A program made the translations under genes and the position numbers. From the NCBI GenBank assembly GCA_030789695.1, contig CM061142.1:284892165-284956164 (forward strand): 64,000 nt of DNA, given 5' to 3'. The notes under the pieces were generated by a model that did no database searches, was not told the DNA's origin, and saw only the letters and a program-made list of their open reading frames with translations. Positions 23,671-36,742 of the stretch are shown here, piece after piece (the first letter of the stretch is position 1; each line of letters starts with the position of its first letter). This DNA comes from Scilla litardierei (Eukaryota > Streptophyta > Magnoliopsida > Asparagales > Asparagaceae).

Positions 23671-26308
23671 TGTAACGGTCGCTTTCCGATCGTACTTTGT
23701 TCGTGCACGTGCTTTTGACCGTGCACGTATTTATTTTAGACTTTGTTTGTTTGTGAACACTTCGGTGTGATATGTCGTTGCTGAGAGTATTAAATTGTGG
23801 CACTAATTTGGAACGACATTTCTCGGGTCGTTTTCCCACGATTTGATCTTATTCGAAGAGACGTTGTGATTTTCACTTTTGACGTGAGATGTTTCTATTT
23901 TTAGTTTCGTCACTCGACGTCGAAATTAAGAACCGTCTTCTTAGTTTTCTTTCTCTCGTCGTCCCGATCACCCCAATATTTATTTCACAATTTTTGGATT
24001 TCGTTTGACCTATTTTACATTTTTAGCAAAGCTTTAAATATTTTTAAATACTAAGTTTTAAAGTATTTTCGACCCAATATAATTTCTATTAGATTATAAC
24101 TCTTCAAAATATTTTTGACCCAAATCCTAGCCCCTTGGCCGCACCCCTATAGCTAGAGAGATAGTGTGGGTGAGTTTTTGGGTTTAAAATGGATTAAAAA
24201 GCTATTTTAATTCAAATTAAACCCTAGACTTGGTCAAACCCATCTACACTATATATAGGAGGCTTAGGAAACCCTTTTCCCTCAAGAAATCAACCCTAGC
24301 CGTCACAAATCATCCCCCAACCTTCGCATTGCTACTTACGACGTTCGTCGCAACCGCCGCTCGCAGCCGCCCAGTGCCCGACCGACGGAAATCCCCATTT
24401 TCCATCGGTCTGACCAAGAGCCTCGCCCGCACCACTGCTCCGCACCGCACCAAGCGCCCGCCGCTTCGCTGTAGCCCCCGCTCCCCAAGCGCCCGACCGA
24501 AGAGATCCCCCGCACCGACCGAGAGCCCCCGCTCCGCATCGCACCCCGCAGCGCTGCACAGCCGTGCGCTGTGTCTGACCGAAGAGATCCCCTCGCACCG
24601 GCTCGGTCTGACCGAGCGACATTCGTCGCAACGTCACAACTCTCGCATCGCTTGCCACCGTGGGCCCCCCAAGTTCTCCAAAGTTGTTGTGGGTCCCCCA
24701 TTGACCCCTAGAACTGCTGTGGGTCCTACCCAAGTGCTTCTTCTTCACCGTTGGACTATTTTGATGTTGCGACACGTCGTAGCTCTTCGTCGCATGTGCT
24801 AGCTTTGGAATCTTGGTTCGTTGATCTGGTTGCTGCCCAGACTATTCGAGCGAGGAATCTGATCTGGAAATTGGACTAGGAGCGCGTTCTTATATTCCAA
24901 CCCATGGCGTCGCTACCCGACGCCAGTGTAGCTTTCGCGTCGTGTTGATGTAACGTTTTGCACCCCTAGGACCCCCAACCACTGCCTGTTAATCAAGACT
25001 AAAAATTGATGTTTTAAATGTTTTAAATTCACTAATCAAGATAAATAAAATGGGAATGTAGGCTGGTGGACTTGTGCACGTAGGTAGATTGGACTCTTGG
25101 ACGGTGTTTTCAGACGTTTGAATTCAGGCAAGTGAAACTTGCCCATTGCTTGTTTAGGCCATGTTTCAAGCCACTTTTTGTACCGTAGCGTAAAAGAGAC
25201 TAGGCAGTGAAATGATAGCTGCCTAGACGCCTATTTGATCTAGTTTGACAACGAAACTAGATCCATCACCTCATTTGATCTAGCTTGACAACGAAGCTAG
25301 ATCCAACCCCTTTAACTTGTTTTGTTCATGCATTTGTAACTGCCATGTTTAAATTCCTTAACTGTACGCATTTAAATTACAGCTTGCCATGTCATGCCAT
25401 CCATGTCTGATTGTTGCATTCGTAGCACACGCTACTATACTTGTACTTGCTTGTTGAGTCTAGGTGCACCCCTATGCCATATTGAAAAACACTTCCTGGC
25501 TCGTGATCCAGAAGCGAGCATTCACGTTCGGGGGTAATGCCCTGGCTCGATACACGTGGAGGGGTAGGGTTGAGCGACCACTCAGCGTAGAAGTGTGCCC
25601 GTACAGCCACTTCAACTGTAAGGCGTGAACTCTGTGCACGACATGAAAACGAGACTTGTGAATGTTAGTAGTTTGCTACTCTTGCCATGCCATGCTAGAT
25701 GCTTGTTGTACTTTACTTTACCTGTTGCACTCATACTTTATCTGCCATGTCATTGCATCATGCTAGAACTGCTAGGTTGCTTTGCTTTACTTTAGTTTCC
25801 TTGCACAAGTCTTTTTAGACTTGCTGACATGTGCCCCTTGCTCTTTTGGGTGTCACATGTTAGACCCTGAGCCAGAGACCGTTGCTGAGGATGAGGTGTT
25901 CGCTGACGCTGAGCCTGAGCCTACATTTGACGAGGAGTTTGTGGACACCGGTGACCAGTCTTAGAGACTGTTCTGAGTTACTTTTCTTTAGGTTGCTGTT
26001 AGTTGTCGGTGCGTAGCACCATTACTTTGTTTTCTGTACGTTGTACTTTTGTTGGCCATGCTTGGGCCTTTAGACTCTTTTTCTTTTCAGCTTGGTGGCT
26101 TTTCTGTGATGTTGAAACTTATTTTTGGACATTCTGAGATTGGCTATTTTATGTCTTTTCTTTATTATTATTATTGTTTCGTCTCGCATTTGCAAGGACC
26201 TGCCATTTGAAATTATTGACGCTTATCAGACTTGCAGCTTCGCAGATTCAAGTCTGAGCGGACCTACTCACACATCGCCTCCATGTTTTTGGGAAGCGGG
26301 GCGTGACA
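23671..26308 (+). repeat. 3' LTR of element C
   Basis: 2638 bp, TGTAACGGTC to GGGGCGTGACA. It carries a second copy of the acidic micro-ORF at 25857-25964 with an identical product. Confidence 0.95.
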
Positions 26309-26519
26309 AATAGAGAGAGAGAAAGGGGGAGAGAGGGGAGTGGCTGACCGGAGTAGGGTGTTGCAGTCGGCGGCACCGGCGATGGTGAGGTAGGAGAAGA
26401 CGGCGCGGGGGCGGGGATTTGAACGAGTAGGGGGAGTGAGGGAGCTCAGGGGGGATTTATGAGGGTAAAAGTAATTTAGATTAAGGTTAAAAAAATTTAT
26501 CAGTGAAGTTAAAAAAATT

Positions 26520-26905
26520 GGAAAGGGTTGGGGTTCGAACCCGACCCGACTCGGTTCGAGTATTAAGGCTGCTCGACCGAGTCAAAACCGAATTTGACAA
26601 AATTTCGAAGAAAAATACTCCCTTTTCTGCTCGACCGTGCAGCATGCTGCTCGGTCGAGTCATTGCCTACTCGGGTCGAGCCAATAATATTTTGTCCGGG
26701 TTGGCAGAGTGGCGTTTTCTCCTCAACTTCAAAAGCTTGCAGCACTCGACCGAGTAATACATTGCTCGGACCGAGTCTATTTCTACTCGGACCGAGCAGG
26801 AGGCTGCTCAGGCCGTGCAGAAATGGCAAAACTTCCTTCCTTTTCCGTGTCTACACTGCTTGACTGAGCAGTGAAGCTGCTCGGTCGAGTCTCATGTGTC
26901 TCCTG
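26520..26905. repeat. Palindrome cluster (element B interior)
   Basis: Many copies of CTCGGTCGAG, CTCGACCGAG and CTCGGACCGAG words in both orientations, the counterpart of 8090-8575 in element A. Copies differ between A and B in number and exact wording. Confidence 0.85.
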
Positions 26906-27126
26906 TATCCTCTTATTATTCTTTGGTTTTCTCCCCAAATCTTCAAATCTGTTGTTCTCCTCTGGCTTCCTTCTGTTTATAATGTCGATACACATACCCC
27001 CACTTGTCCATCCTATACAAAAGACAAATTCATCAAATTTTTGTGATTTTTTATGGTTTTATCTCAAAAAACATGAAATAGGAATAAAAAATAAGAGACT
27101 AAAAAAAGAAATCCGAAATCTAGGAA

Positions 27127-27153
27127 ATTGGGTTGCCTCCCAATAAGCGCTCG
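27127..27153 (-). other. Conserved Athila junction motif (element B)
   Basis: Reverse-strand copy of the GCGCTTATTGGGAGGCAACC motif, between the protease end and the palindrome spacer, as in element A. Confidence 0.6.
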
Positions 27154-27299
27154 TTTTTAGTCGTGAGCTCGACTCCCTCTAATATATCAATTCTCGTTTG
27201 GTGCGCGCGGTGGTCGCGCGTCAACCTTCATGATGGTGCAATCCGGCGGCATTTGATTTCCGCCTACTTCAAGGTTCTCCTCTGAGCGGCATATAGTTT

Positions 27300-29798
27300 T
27301 CGGTTCTTGATGAATTGGCTAGAAATTCCTCATCCAATACTCGGATGTACGCGACGACCACTTTGTTGTAGGTCGGGTCACCGTCATCGTCGGTGCTTGT
27401 CTTGATTGGGTCCTTCATGACCCCCTCGGAAGTAAAATCTTCAATGACTTCCTCTTTAAGAAGTCCAGATAGCTGGCCCCTTCTACATGGGCTCGCTCTC
27501 TCATCGGCCTTTGTAGCCAGAACTCAGCTTCAATATCCCCCACGTTGAGAGAGAGGGTCCCTTCTCGGACATCTATCAAAACACCGGCCGTCGCCATGAA
27601 GGGGCGACCGAGTATAAGTTGGGAGGTCCCCCCTCAGGCATATCCATGATGATGAAGTCGACTGGAACACATAGTCCTGGGGGTACTTGAAGGATGACGT
27701 CCCTCGCTATTCCCACTGGGTAGGTGATGGAATGATCGACGAGCTGGATGGACATGCTCGTCGGTTCCAGCTCACTTTCCGCCTGAAGTCTCTTGAAAAT
27801 GGAGAGGGGCATCAAACTGATGCTAGCCCCCAAGTCAATCAATGCTCTGCTGATAGGCATCCCTCAAGTTGAGGAGAAAATGGAGCACGGCACGGTAAAG
27901 CTCCCCGGATCCGAAAGCTTCAGAGGAAGATGATTTTTGATCATGGAGGTGGAATCCTCCAAAACTTGATTTCTTTGGGCTTCAGCTTTCCCGTAATGAG
28001 ATCCTTCAGAAATTTTGCATAGATCAGGATCTCTGTGATGGCGTCTATGAACGGGATGTTCAGCTGCATTCCCTTTAATAACTCCATAAACTTGGAGTAT
28101 TTCGTTTCCAATTTGGCTAGGGCTAGCCTCTGTGGGTATGGAGGGGGAGCTCGGGATACTTTATTCTTGAAGGCATCGACGGGAGGCGGCGGCGTAGTAG
28201 GTATGACGGGAGGGGCATCCGCTTTCTCCTCAATAATGATAGGCCCTTCTGTGGCCTCTTCTCTATCGCCGTCATCGACGGCTTCTTCAACGGTGACTCT
28301 CTCCTTATTTAGCACCGGGACCATGACGGGGTCAGTCACCCGTCCTCCACGTGTGGTCACTAAAACCATGGCATTAGCTTGGGCTCTAGGGTTTGTCTCC
28401 GACTGTGAGGGCAATCTCCCCTGATTCTTCAAAAGTTGCGACATTTGCCCCCCTCAGTTCATCGAGTGAAGAATTTATAGTCTTGAACTGGTTCGAGGTG
28501 TCTTGATTAAAGCGGATCTGATCGCTCATAAAAGTCTCCAGGGTGGCTTCAAGACTGGACTTGGGTGGATTTGGGGCATAATTCTGCTGGGGCGACCGGT
28601 TGAACTGATAATCCGACGGTCGGTAGGGCCCAGCTGGCCTAAATCCACCCTGCTGCTGGCTTTGCTGCTGCAGAGGAGGGGGGTGTGGTGGCCTCTGAAA
28701 TTGCAGAGGTTGCAGCCCTCCACTAGGGTTTTCATAGGAAAACCCCGGGTGATTCCTGGCAGCTGGATGCTGCCACTGATTCCGTCCCTCTCCTTGGACG
28801 TATTGTATGGTCTCAGATGTCTTAGCACCATCGTAGTGGGCCTCACTAGGGATATATCCCTAACCTACATACTCCTCTGCAGGATGGTACGATGTGCTGG
28901 GTGAAGCAGGGATGGAGTCTAGACGCTGCTCAATGCGGGCCACTTGTTTGCACAAGGTCTCTATGTGAGAATCCAAGTGGCTAGCGATCTTGACCTCAGG
29001 AGTCCGGGTCACAACATTCCGTTCAGCATTCCATTGTTTGGTGTTGGCCGCCATCTGCTCCAACAAATCTATAACCTCCTCAGGAGACTTATCAAGTAGG
29101 GTGCCCTGTGCCGCAGCATCGATGATCATCTTGGTACTAGGCTGCAGCCGGTTGTAGAAGCTCTGCACCAAATCCCAGGACTAGATCCCATGGTGAGGAC
29201 ACTGATGTTAGAGGTCCTTGAATCTCCCCCATGCCTCGTAAAGTGACTCCTGTGGGAGCTGCTTGAAGTTAGAAATAGCTCAACAGATCTGGACCGTCTT
29301 CGAGGGTGGATAAAAATTATCCACAAATGCAAGCGCAAGCTTCTCCCAGGTGGTGAAATGGTTGGGAGGGTAGGCCCGGAGCCAATATGAGGCTTTATCC
29401 CTTAAGGAGAACGGGAAAAGCCGCAGCTTCACAGCATCATCACTAACATCCTTTGCCTTGAACGTATCACACTTTGCCAGGAAGGTGTCAGTGTGATGGT
29501 TGGGATTTTCATGTGGATGCTCATGGAAGGGATCCTGCTGCATCAGATTGATCAACCCCGTCTTGAGCTCGAAGCTCGCTGCCTCCAGTTGCGGTCTAAG
29601 AATGGAGGAGTTGTTCCCAAACGTTGGTTTCATGTGGTCCCTGATGTACCCGGTGCGAGAAGGAGGAGGAGGATTGTTTTTCACCATCTGAGCAGAGGGA
29701 GATGAACTTCTACTAGAGGCTCTTAAAGCCCTCGTTGTCTTCTCGATCTCGGGATGGAATAATAATTCTCTGGTAGATCCCTTGTAGCGAGTGTTCAT
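27300..29798 (-). pseudogene. Athila-type gag-protease of element B (decayed)
   Basis: Starts MNTRYKGSTRELLFHPEIEK at 29798 and follows the gag core of element A (LRPQLEAASFELKTGLINLM, WLRAYPPNHFTTWEKLALAF) to a stop near 29283. It continues in blocks 29171-28860 (SFYNRLQPSTKMIIDAAAQG, SHIETLCKQVARIEQRL), 28850-28444, and 28444-27941 (IPFIDAITEI, YAKFLKDLITGK). The protease (27860-27415) has IDLGASISLMPLSIFKRL. The lesions differ from those of A, so the two copies decayed independently. Confidence 0.86.
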
Positions 29799-29938
29799 GC
29801 ACCAACAAAACTCAAATAAATACCGTCAGTAGCACCGAAATAAATAAAAAGAATAAAAATGATGGAAAGGTGAGAAATGATTAGAATGCTAGCAAACTTC
29901 ACAAAATAAAAAAAACCTGAGATGGAACACTATTGCCG

Positions 29939-29956
29939 TCTCCGACAGCGGCGCCA
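29939..29956 (-). other. Primer binding site of element B
   Basis: On the minus strand, TGGCGCCGCTGTCGGAGA starts six bases after the LTR end. It has three mismatches to the usual tRNA-Asp type Athila site. Confidence 0.8.
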
Positions 29957-29962
29957 AAAACT

Positions 29963-31666
29963 TGACGCACCCGAAACCTACACCTAGGTTCTACCTGGCG
30001 GTGTCACGATCGCCAGGCGTGGTATGGCCCATAGGCTTCAATTCTGGGCTCAATCTACAAGCGGATGGTGTCGAGTTATAGTATAAATGATATCGAATCC
30101 CACAGGGACGGTGATAGTGTCAATGGATTCTCAGTTTATTTCTAAGTCTTGAAGTGAGATAGCTATCGGGGTAAAAGATTTGGTTGGGGTGTTGTTGTAG
30201 TAATATTAATAAAAGGGACTAGGACGTTAGGGATCACCACTAGGATCGTTGGGAGTCGACGTTGGGATAGGATCCTTGCATTGCATTAGGGCTAGGGAAT
30301 TAATCCCCCAATTCGTACCACTCTCGTGGGTTAGAATTACGGGGTATTTCAGTGGCTCTCGTTGACGCAATGGCGGTAGCCGTCAATGTAGTGGTATAGT
30401 TCGTCGATGGATCCCCTCAAGACGTGAGCTGGGCATGGTCACAAGCCTTGGTTTGATCCATAGATGTCCCTATTCGAATCCCTAGGTACCCCTTAAGCAC
30501 ATCAATTCCACAGATCGTGGGCATGATCTCAGTACGGGTTATCTACGGATTCGGTAGGATCTACCAAAATACTTCTCTAAGTCCCCAATTCAATGTTGGG
30601 ATCCAGATCTACATTTTCCCATAGGATCCTAGGGTTAACCCATCAACCCTAAAAAGAATCTACTCACACATCGCAATAGTAACTGACAAAAACATCATTC
30701 TCAGAGACAAAAACATTATAACAATCAAAGGAATAGGGATAAAAGACTTACATCAAGAAATCAATAGTAATTACAGTTTATAGATCCAGAAAAATTCCAA
30801 GATTCCAAGCGCAAGAGAAATCAAGAACGCAAATAACAATCTCCAAGTTTTCGATCCAAAATTCCGTACAAAAATCAATCTCCAGATCCATACAAAAATC
30901 GCCTAAGCTCCCTGTCAAAACTCTAATGAAAATCGCCTCTTTCAGTCGCCCTGCTCCCAGAGCTTTCAGTGCAAAAATCGCGTGCATCGCGGCTTCAGAA
31001 AAATTTCCAAAAATAGCCTTGGAATTGCCGACCGAGTAGGTGACTCGGTCGAGCAATGCGCTGCTCGTTCGGTTGCTTGGACCGAGCAGATGAGCTGCTC
31101 GACTGAGCACTACAGGAAATTGAAAATATTCGAAATAGTCGCTTTGCCTACCCGGACCGAGTCAGCTCTGCTCGGTCTGAGTAGGGGTCGACTCGGTCAG
31201 CTATTCGGGCCGTGTCGCTGGACTGCCTCAGCTGTGGAAATTGAGGCTGCTCGACCGAGCAGATGAACTGCTCGGTCCGAGCCAGCCTGTATCAGCTCCT
31301 CTTCTCTGATTGAAGCTGCTCGGTCGAGCAACTGAACTGCTCGGACCGAGCATTTCCTGGGAAACTATCTCCAGGAGCTGCTAGGTGTCTCTCTCTCCTC
31401 TGCTCTCTCTTCTCCTCCAATGGCTCTGAAAGTGTGGCAAACTCCTCCAAAGCCTCGCCAATGAGCTCACGAGCATGTCGGATGTGTCCATACCCAAGTG
31501 GGGTTCCAAATCGCTCCAAAATCCCTGAAAACTCATAAAATACTACGAAACTCGAATATATCGTCAGAAATGCAATATCGTAGTAAAATGTGGGATTTAG
31601 ATGCGAAAATGGTATGAGATGCAATGAAATGACGATTTGAAAATAGTAGAAAATATGGACACATCA
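29963..31666 (-). repeat. 5' LTR of element B
   Basis: 1704 bp; on the minus strand it starts TGATGTGTCC (31666) and ends GGGTGCGTCA (29963). It contains the CTCGGTCCGAG palindromes (about 31027-31365) and a short AG-rich stretch (31387-31415). The flank 31667-31671 is CCTGG; its partner lies outside the window. Confidence 0.92.
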
Positions 31667-32689
31667 CCTGGCTAAGAGGGTCTGGTTCCTTAAGGCTGCA
31701 TGTTAATTAGATTAACATAATTTTTCCGCTGCAATTTTATGTCTATGTTCCGTCTGACTTAGGACGAGAATAGAGTTTTTGTGCCCTAAGGGTCCTAGAA
31801 AATCCTTCACAGCATCCGTGCAAAGATAGTGAAATATCCACCATAGCAGATGTCCGTGGCAAAGCGGGTATGGGCAGTCTGTATGAGGAGGTAGCACAGC
31901 CAGTGGGCTGCGTCGGAAAGGACGAAGGGGTGGAGGGAGACGTCTGGGTGGTAGGGCAGGAGTCGGGTCATTCCCATGAGATGGGAGAGCTCGGGTAGGA
32001 GATGGTCTCGACTTCTGGCTGGCAGAAAATGGTGGTGATGAGGTGTCGATGGGCATAGCGAAGGCAAGAGTGCACAATGCATGATGCCTTCGCCCGTCTG
32101 GGCGGTAATGGTCTAGACCAGAGATGCGATGCCAGAATGCAGAGGCATCGAACGGGGACAGCTCGTAATCTGGGAAGAAGATGGCGCGGGGGTCACGGAC
32201 AGCTGGGAAGTGGAAGTGAGCACAGATCTGGGCGTACGTGACTACGAAGTCATGGTCTATCAGCTGACAGCTAATTCCATCGCCCGTCGGTGTGCGGGTA
32301 ATGGAACTCAACGCCTCTAGAGTGAGGCGACTGTAGGTGGGGGCGTGGGCGGTGAGGAGTCGGTCGAAACTGATGGTGCAGTAAAGCCAATGAACTCCCT
32401 ACAGGATTCTTGGGCGCCGGAGGGTGGGGAAGTGGATGAATTGGGTGGGAACGATCCTCCAATGCGACAGCACGACGAAGCGGTCGTGGTGCTCATCGTC
32501 CCGAAAGGTGATGTCGAATGTACGCACCTGTGGTAGTAGAGCGACGGGAGGGGCGGGTGGTGCAGTAGCGGGGATGTGGGCAGAAGTGGTGGGGATGTGT
32601 GGGCGATGTGGCGGGTGATCGTGGGCGGGCAATACGGCTAGTGGGAGGGTGGTGGCATAGTCTGAGGAGTCGGATGAGGAAGACGAATC
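31667..32689 (-). mobile_element. Element D (older Athila-like copy), left part
   Basis: Minus-strand third-ORF sequence related to but diverged from those of A and B. B's LTR abuts it on the left and element E's LTR on the right (32690). D resumes at 48950 after the GAATC duplication. Confidence 0.78.
31712..32689 (-). pseudogene. ATHILA ORF-1-like third ORF of element D (split by E)
   Basis: Blocks on the minus strand: VRTFDITFRDDEHHDRFVVL and RIVPTQFIHFPTLRR (about 32540-32400), ITRTPTGDGISCQLIDHDFV, ICAHFHFPAVRDPRAIFFPD, FWHRISGLDHYRPDGRRH (about 32310-32090), then LPELSHLMGM and DAAHWLCYLL in a shifted frame (about 32010-31850). The N-terminus (MPPRSRGSPHLHG) is on the other side of element E, starting at 49085. 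It is broken by frameshifts and the E insertion. Divergence from A suggests D is an older or separate subfamily. Confidence 0.68.
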
Positions 32690-34788
32690 TGTTGGGGTTT
32701 TGGCGGACCCCCAGAGCTCGGATCCGTATCCGTCCTAAGTCGGACGGACTACGGAGGCACAAAAGCGCAGCGGAAAAACGGAAATCATATTTCTACACTA
32801 GCTAAACTATTTAGCTAGGCTCTGGGGAGCCAGAACCTAGCCCGATCTATGCCGACTCGGAGTGGGTCTGACCACCCCAAGAAGGATCTACACTAAGCGA
32901 CTAATTAAAAATTACGCTTAAAAACGCTTAATCCACATACCCGGAATCTTGGCCCTGGAGCAGGCAAGATGTACCGCACCGTCTTGAGAAGCTCCTCGTA
33001 GTCGAGCCGCGTTGACCCGATCTCCCTGAGCCGCCTCGCACCCTCGCACCGATCCGCCCGAGCCGCTTTCGCCTCCGAGCCGATCACACGCGGTAGAAAG
33101 TTTCACTTGAGAAGAACCCACGTCTTAGACGTCCGGATCAGATCCAAACCCCCTTCGTAGTCGTGCTAGGACTACTCCGGAGAATAAGAAAATTAGAGAG
33201 AGAGATTTAGTCGCCGATCGAGCCTGCTCTAAAATTCTGGAGCTACTCGATCGTTGACTGGTGTGTTTTTCAACGAGGAGAGTGCACCCCTATTTATATA
33301 GGGCGTGAGCACTCAACTTCTCGTTGCGGGCAATGTGGGACAATCCCCATGAAGAGAAAAATAAATTAAGTCATTTGGCTTAATTTCAACTTTAAAGTTA
33401 GCCTTTCACAAAGTCAAACTTTAACGAATTAATTCTCCTCACATACTAAACTTCAGACACCAAAAAAGCTATCAATCAGAAAGGCTTGGAATGGTGAATG
33501 CGTAGGAACTGACGGTGACGAATTTCGACTTCCCCTTGAACTCTTTCTGTGTTTCTGGGCTCGTTTGAGCTCCAATTTGGACGCGGTTTGAACCTGTGTC
33601 TAGACCGGGACGTTCCCGTCATCCAGGTAACCCTTTCCAACAAGTTTGTTCCTACTAAATTCGTTGTAACTAATTTACAACATGTTTAGTCAAAGTTAGC
33701 ATCTAATGCAACGTTGTGTCCCTATTGCTAATGCGACTAACTTTCACAACTTAACTTGTGAATATCATCAAATGACATTTCTCTCTATTCTATATTCCTA
33801 TTACTAAGACACGAGCACTGCTCGGTGTGAGACCCTACAGTCCTGACCTTACTACAGGTTGGGGCTCGAAACCCCTAGACGACGGTCACTACGAGCAGTA
33901 GCTGTCGTCCCTGTTTCAGAGTCATCATAACGTGATCGACCCTTTGACAAAAGTGTCATAGGGTTTGCATTGGCTGTGTCAGTGATGAATTCCGTTAGCT
34001 AAAATCCCTTCGTCAAGACTGTGTTATTGTTGGCCTAGGGTATGGTTTACTGTCAACCCTATTAGACAACATTGGTCAGTATACGGCGGTCTTTATTGTA
34101 TACACGTTGTACTACTTGCAACGTACCCCGGCCGAGGATTAACATAAAGACCGTACTGAGCCTATAACACTAACTTCCCTTTAATGGAAGTGACGAATCC
34201 CATCTTAGTCATTTACTCACCTTGAGAGCTTCAGGTGCAACCCAACCTAAGATCTTTCATCAGGACTGGTCCTCGAAGCTAGATCATGGGTCTAAGCTAC
34301 ACCGTCCGCTCACAGGTTGGTACAGATGACTTCAGGTCTTAAGGATCAACTAACCTATCATCACCCTAGAGTTATTAAAGACAGATCATTAAAGTTAACC
34401 ATTTAATAACTCTAACTTGGTCGTTCAGTGAACTCATTCTCAAATGAGCACCTGTGTCTCGTCTCCGACTTCGCTAAGTCGAATGACTATGAGATCATCA
34501 TTACCCGAAGGCAAGACGAAGACACAGTGATCTATCCGATGTGTCGATATCCAGTTCTCGACACATCTATGATCACGAACCGTTTAAGACTTACGTTTCT
34601 ATTTGGTCACTTACTTACTCATAATCGAGATCTCATCTAGATATGTAAGGACCTAACTATAAGTTTATGGATATTATCTAAGTATATTAATACAAATCTT
34701 TTTATACCTAGAATAATACGTACCATATACGGTATGAACAAGACGTAAAATCAAGATAAATTGCCTTATGGGCATATATCTTCCTACA
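32690..34788 (-). repeat. 3' LTR of element E
   Basis: 2099 bp. It is colinear with the 5' LTR except that the 344-base GC-rich palindromic block (47351-47694) is absent, with ACTTC at the join. No gene is visible in it. Confidence 0.93.
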
Positions 34789-34798
34789 TCTCCCACTT
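34789..34798 (-). other. Polypurine tract of element E
   Basis: Minus strand AAGTGGGAGA directly upstream of the 3' LTR, the usual copia tract. Confidence 0.8.
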
Positions 34799-35532
34799 GC
34801 ACTTAGGCTATTTATCTCGGTATCTCATACCGTTTGTAACGACCTGTATTTTTCGTAAACATTTAAGCTAAATATTTAAAGTAATTTCATTTTAAAAGAC
34901 ATTTTGTAATGGTTGATCAGGAGTTTTAAACGGATTTCAAAAATTCTTATAAAAATATTTTGAAACACTAGACTTATTATAAAGTATTTCAGCAATTTCA
35001 GATTTCCTCAAATCCCCGTAACATTTCTGTTAAAATTCACTTACAAAAATTACCGTTTTGATTCGATGAATTTATTTTCTATTCAAATGTCTTCAAAACA
35101 TTTTCAAACTTCTGCAGTAACCTCCTATGACCATTTAGGGCTCCTCGCATTAATTTCGTAATTTTCTGATAACATTTCAGTAGAGAACCCGCAAACCCGC
35201 TTTCTAAACGTTTTGGCTAAAAACTAGTATTTTCCGTAGCTCTAACTCTGAAACGGACTTCGTATTCGCCATCCTCGTGACAATACGATCCCGTGGGTAT
35301 GTTTTCGTAATTTTTCGGACACGTTTACTAGTAGGGGCAAAATCGTAATTTTGCTTTTTACTTTAGCTAAATTACCAATTACCTTAACCTAATTACCATA
35401 ATCACTTACCTAAGCCCTCACGTCAGCACCCACGAGGAAAACACCAGTTTCTCTTTTCTAAACTTAGTCAAAATTCTAACCTAATCCTACCTAACCTCAT
35501 TAATAATGTTGACTACTAATTACTAAATTAAT

Positions 35533-35541
35533 CTATATAAA
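35533..35541 (+). promoter_or_regulatory. LTR promoter TATA box of element G
   Basis: CTATATAAA upstream of a C/T-rich leader, repeated in the other LTR near 40450. It is the most likely transcription start region. Confidence 0.6.
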
Positions 35542-36742
35542 CCCCAGGCTTAACCCATTAACTTAGTAACTCACTCTCCCCTGTTATCCAACCATCATCT
35601 CCCCCTTCGATTTAAAACCAACGAACTCAAACCCCAAACGCACGGCCTCCCTCTCCCTCTCTGCTCTCGCACTTCCCCCTCCCGCACTCGCCGTTCGCCG
35701 GCCTAGACCCGTGCCCCGATCGCCGCCAGGCCCAATCGCCGCTGCCCCGCTTCCCCCACCGCCGATACAATCACCTGAAGCCGCCCGCTTGAGCTCCGAA
35801 GCCCGCACAGCTCCGAAGCCCGCACAGCTCCGCCCTCCACCTTCGCCGTACCCACGTCGCCTCTCCTCCGACCTCCTCGCCGCCCTCCGGCCCCGCCTGA
35901 CGCCGCCGCCCTCTCTCCGACTCCGGCGCCCGCACGGACCCCCCCTCGCCCCAGCACACGCCGCCCTCCGCCGTGCCGTCGCCGCCGCTCAGACGAGCTC
36001 GCCGCCGCCGTCTCCGCCCCGCCGTCGTCTTCCCTACCCGACCGCCGCCACCGCAAGCCGCCCCGCCGTCGCACACAGCCCCCCCGCCGGCAGCCATCGT
36101 CGACGCTGTGCGTAAGTTTGCACAGTGGCAAACTTGTAAATACGAAGAAATTCGTATTTTCGATTTATTAAATTATTTATAATAGGGTTTAATGAGTTAA
36201 AATCCATAACTAATTATACAGGGGCCAGAAAAATGTGCGGATAGCTCCAGAAAATCAGAAACGACATTTCGGATCCAATGGCGCTAGTCTCACTGCGATC
36301 GGACGCCTACTTATTCCGGAATGATTTTTCGAACTTAGAAATTAAATAGGTATAAATCGTTCCAAAAATCGTAACTCGCTGATTTTACATACACTAATAT
36401 TTGATAAAATTATATGTGCTAATAGACTTCGAGACGGTCGTTTTGACCACTCACTCATGTAATTCCGATTTGTATTGCTCCCGTAAGAAATTACGGAAGA
36501 TACACGTTCCTTAAGTTTTTCGGATTTTTAAGCTATTTCTAAGTTTTTAAAAATTATAAAAAAATACAGAAGCTTCTGAAAATTCTCCCCTCTTGCAGTA
36601 AAATCTAAATAATTATTTTAGGTTTATATAAAATTTTTAAATATTTTCCGACACCGTTTTAACGAGTTTAAAAATCAAACTAACCTAATTATTAAATAGG
36701 AAAAAGTCGTGTTTTTTCTAAAATAAGAATTTTGTGTTGCAG

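Larger units (their letters stand above)
16211..26308 (+). mobile_element. Element C: full-length Tekay/Del-type chromovirus (Ty3/gypsy)
   Basis: LTRs of 2646 and 2638 bp start TGTAACGGTC and end GGGGCGTGACA. The flanks are GATAG and AATAG, a 5-bp duplication with one mismatch. The interior has gag with two zinc knuckles, protease, RT, RNase H, integrase and a chromodomain-like tail, in Ty3/gypsy order, with two intron-like interruptions. It is broken by stops and frameshifts. It sits inside element B. Confidence 0.95.
26309..31666 (-). mobile_element. Element B, 5' part with gag-protease and LTR
   Basis: Minus-strand continuation of B after insertion C: leader and palindrome-rich spacer, the junction motif, gag-protease, primer site and one LTR. 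It is colinear with element A 3.3-8.8 kb in reverse. As in A, no RT or integrase lies between protease and the third ORF. Confidence 0.93.

Noticed and set aside
34428..34640. 70-codon ORF in E's LTR, repeated at 48589-48801
   Set aside because: Present in both LTRs with identical product because the LTRs are alike. It lacks homologues or coding signal here, so there is no evidence for a gene.
35584..36131. Long Arg/Gly-rich (minus) and Pro/Ala-rich (plus) ORFs in the GC-rich part of G's LTRs, repeated at 40501-41032
   Set aside because: They overlap on both strands, shift frame between the two LTR copies and follow base composition. This region is better read as a transcribed leader.
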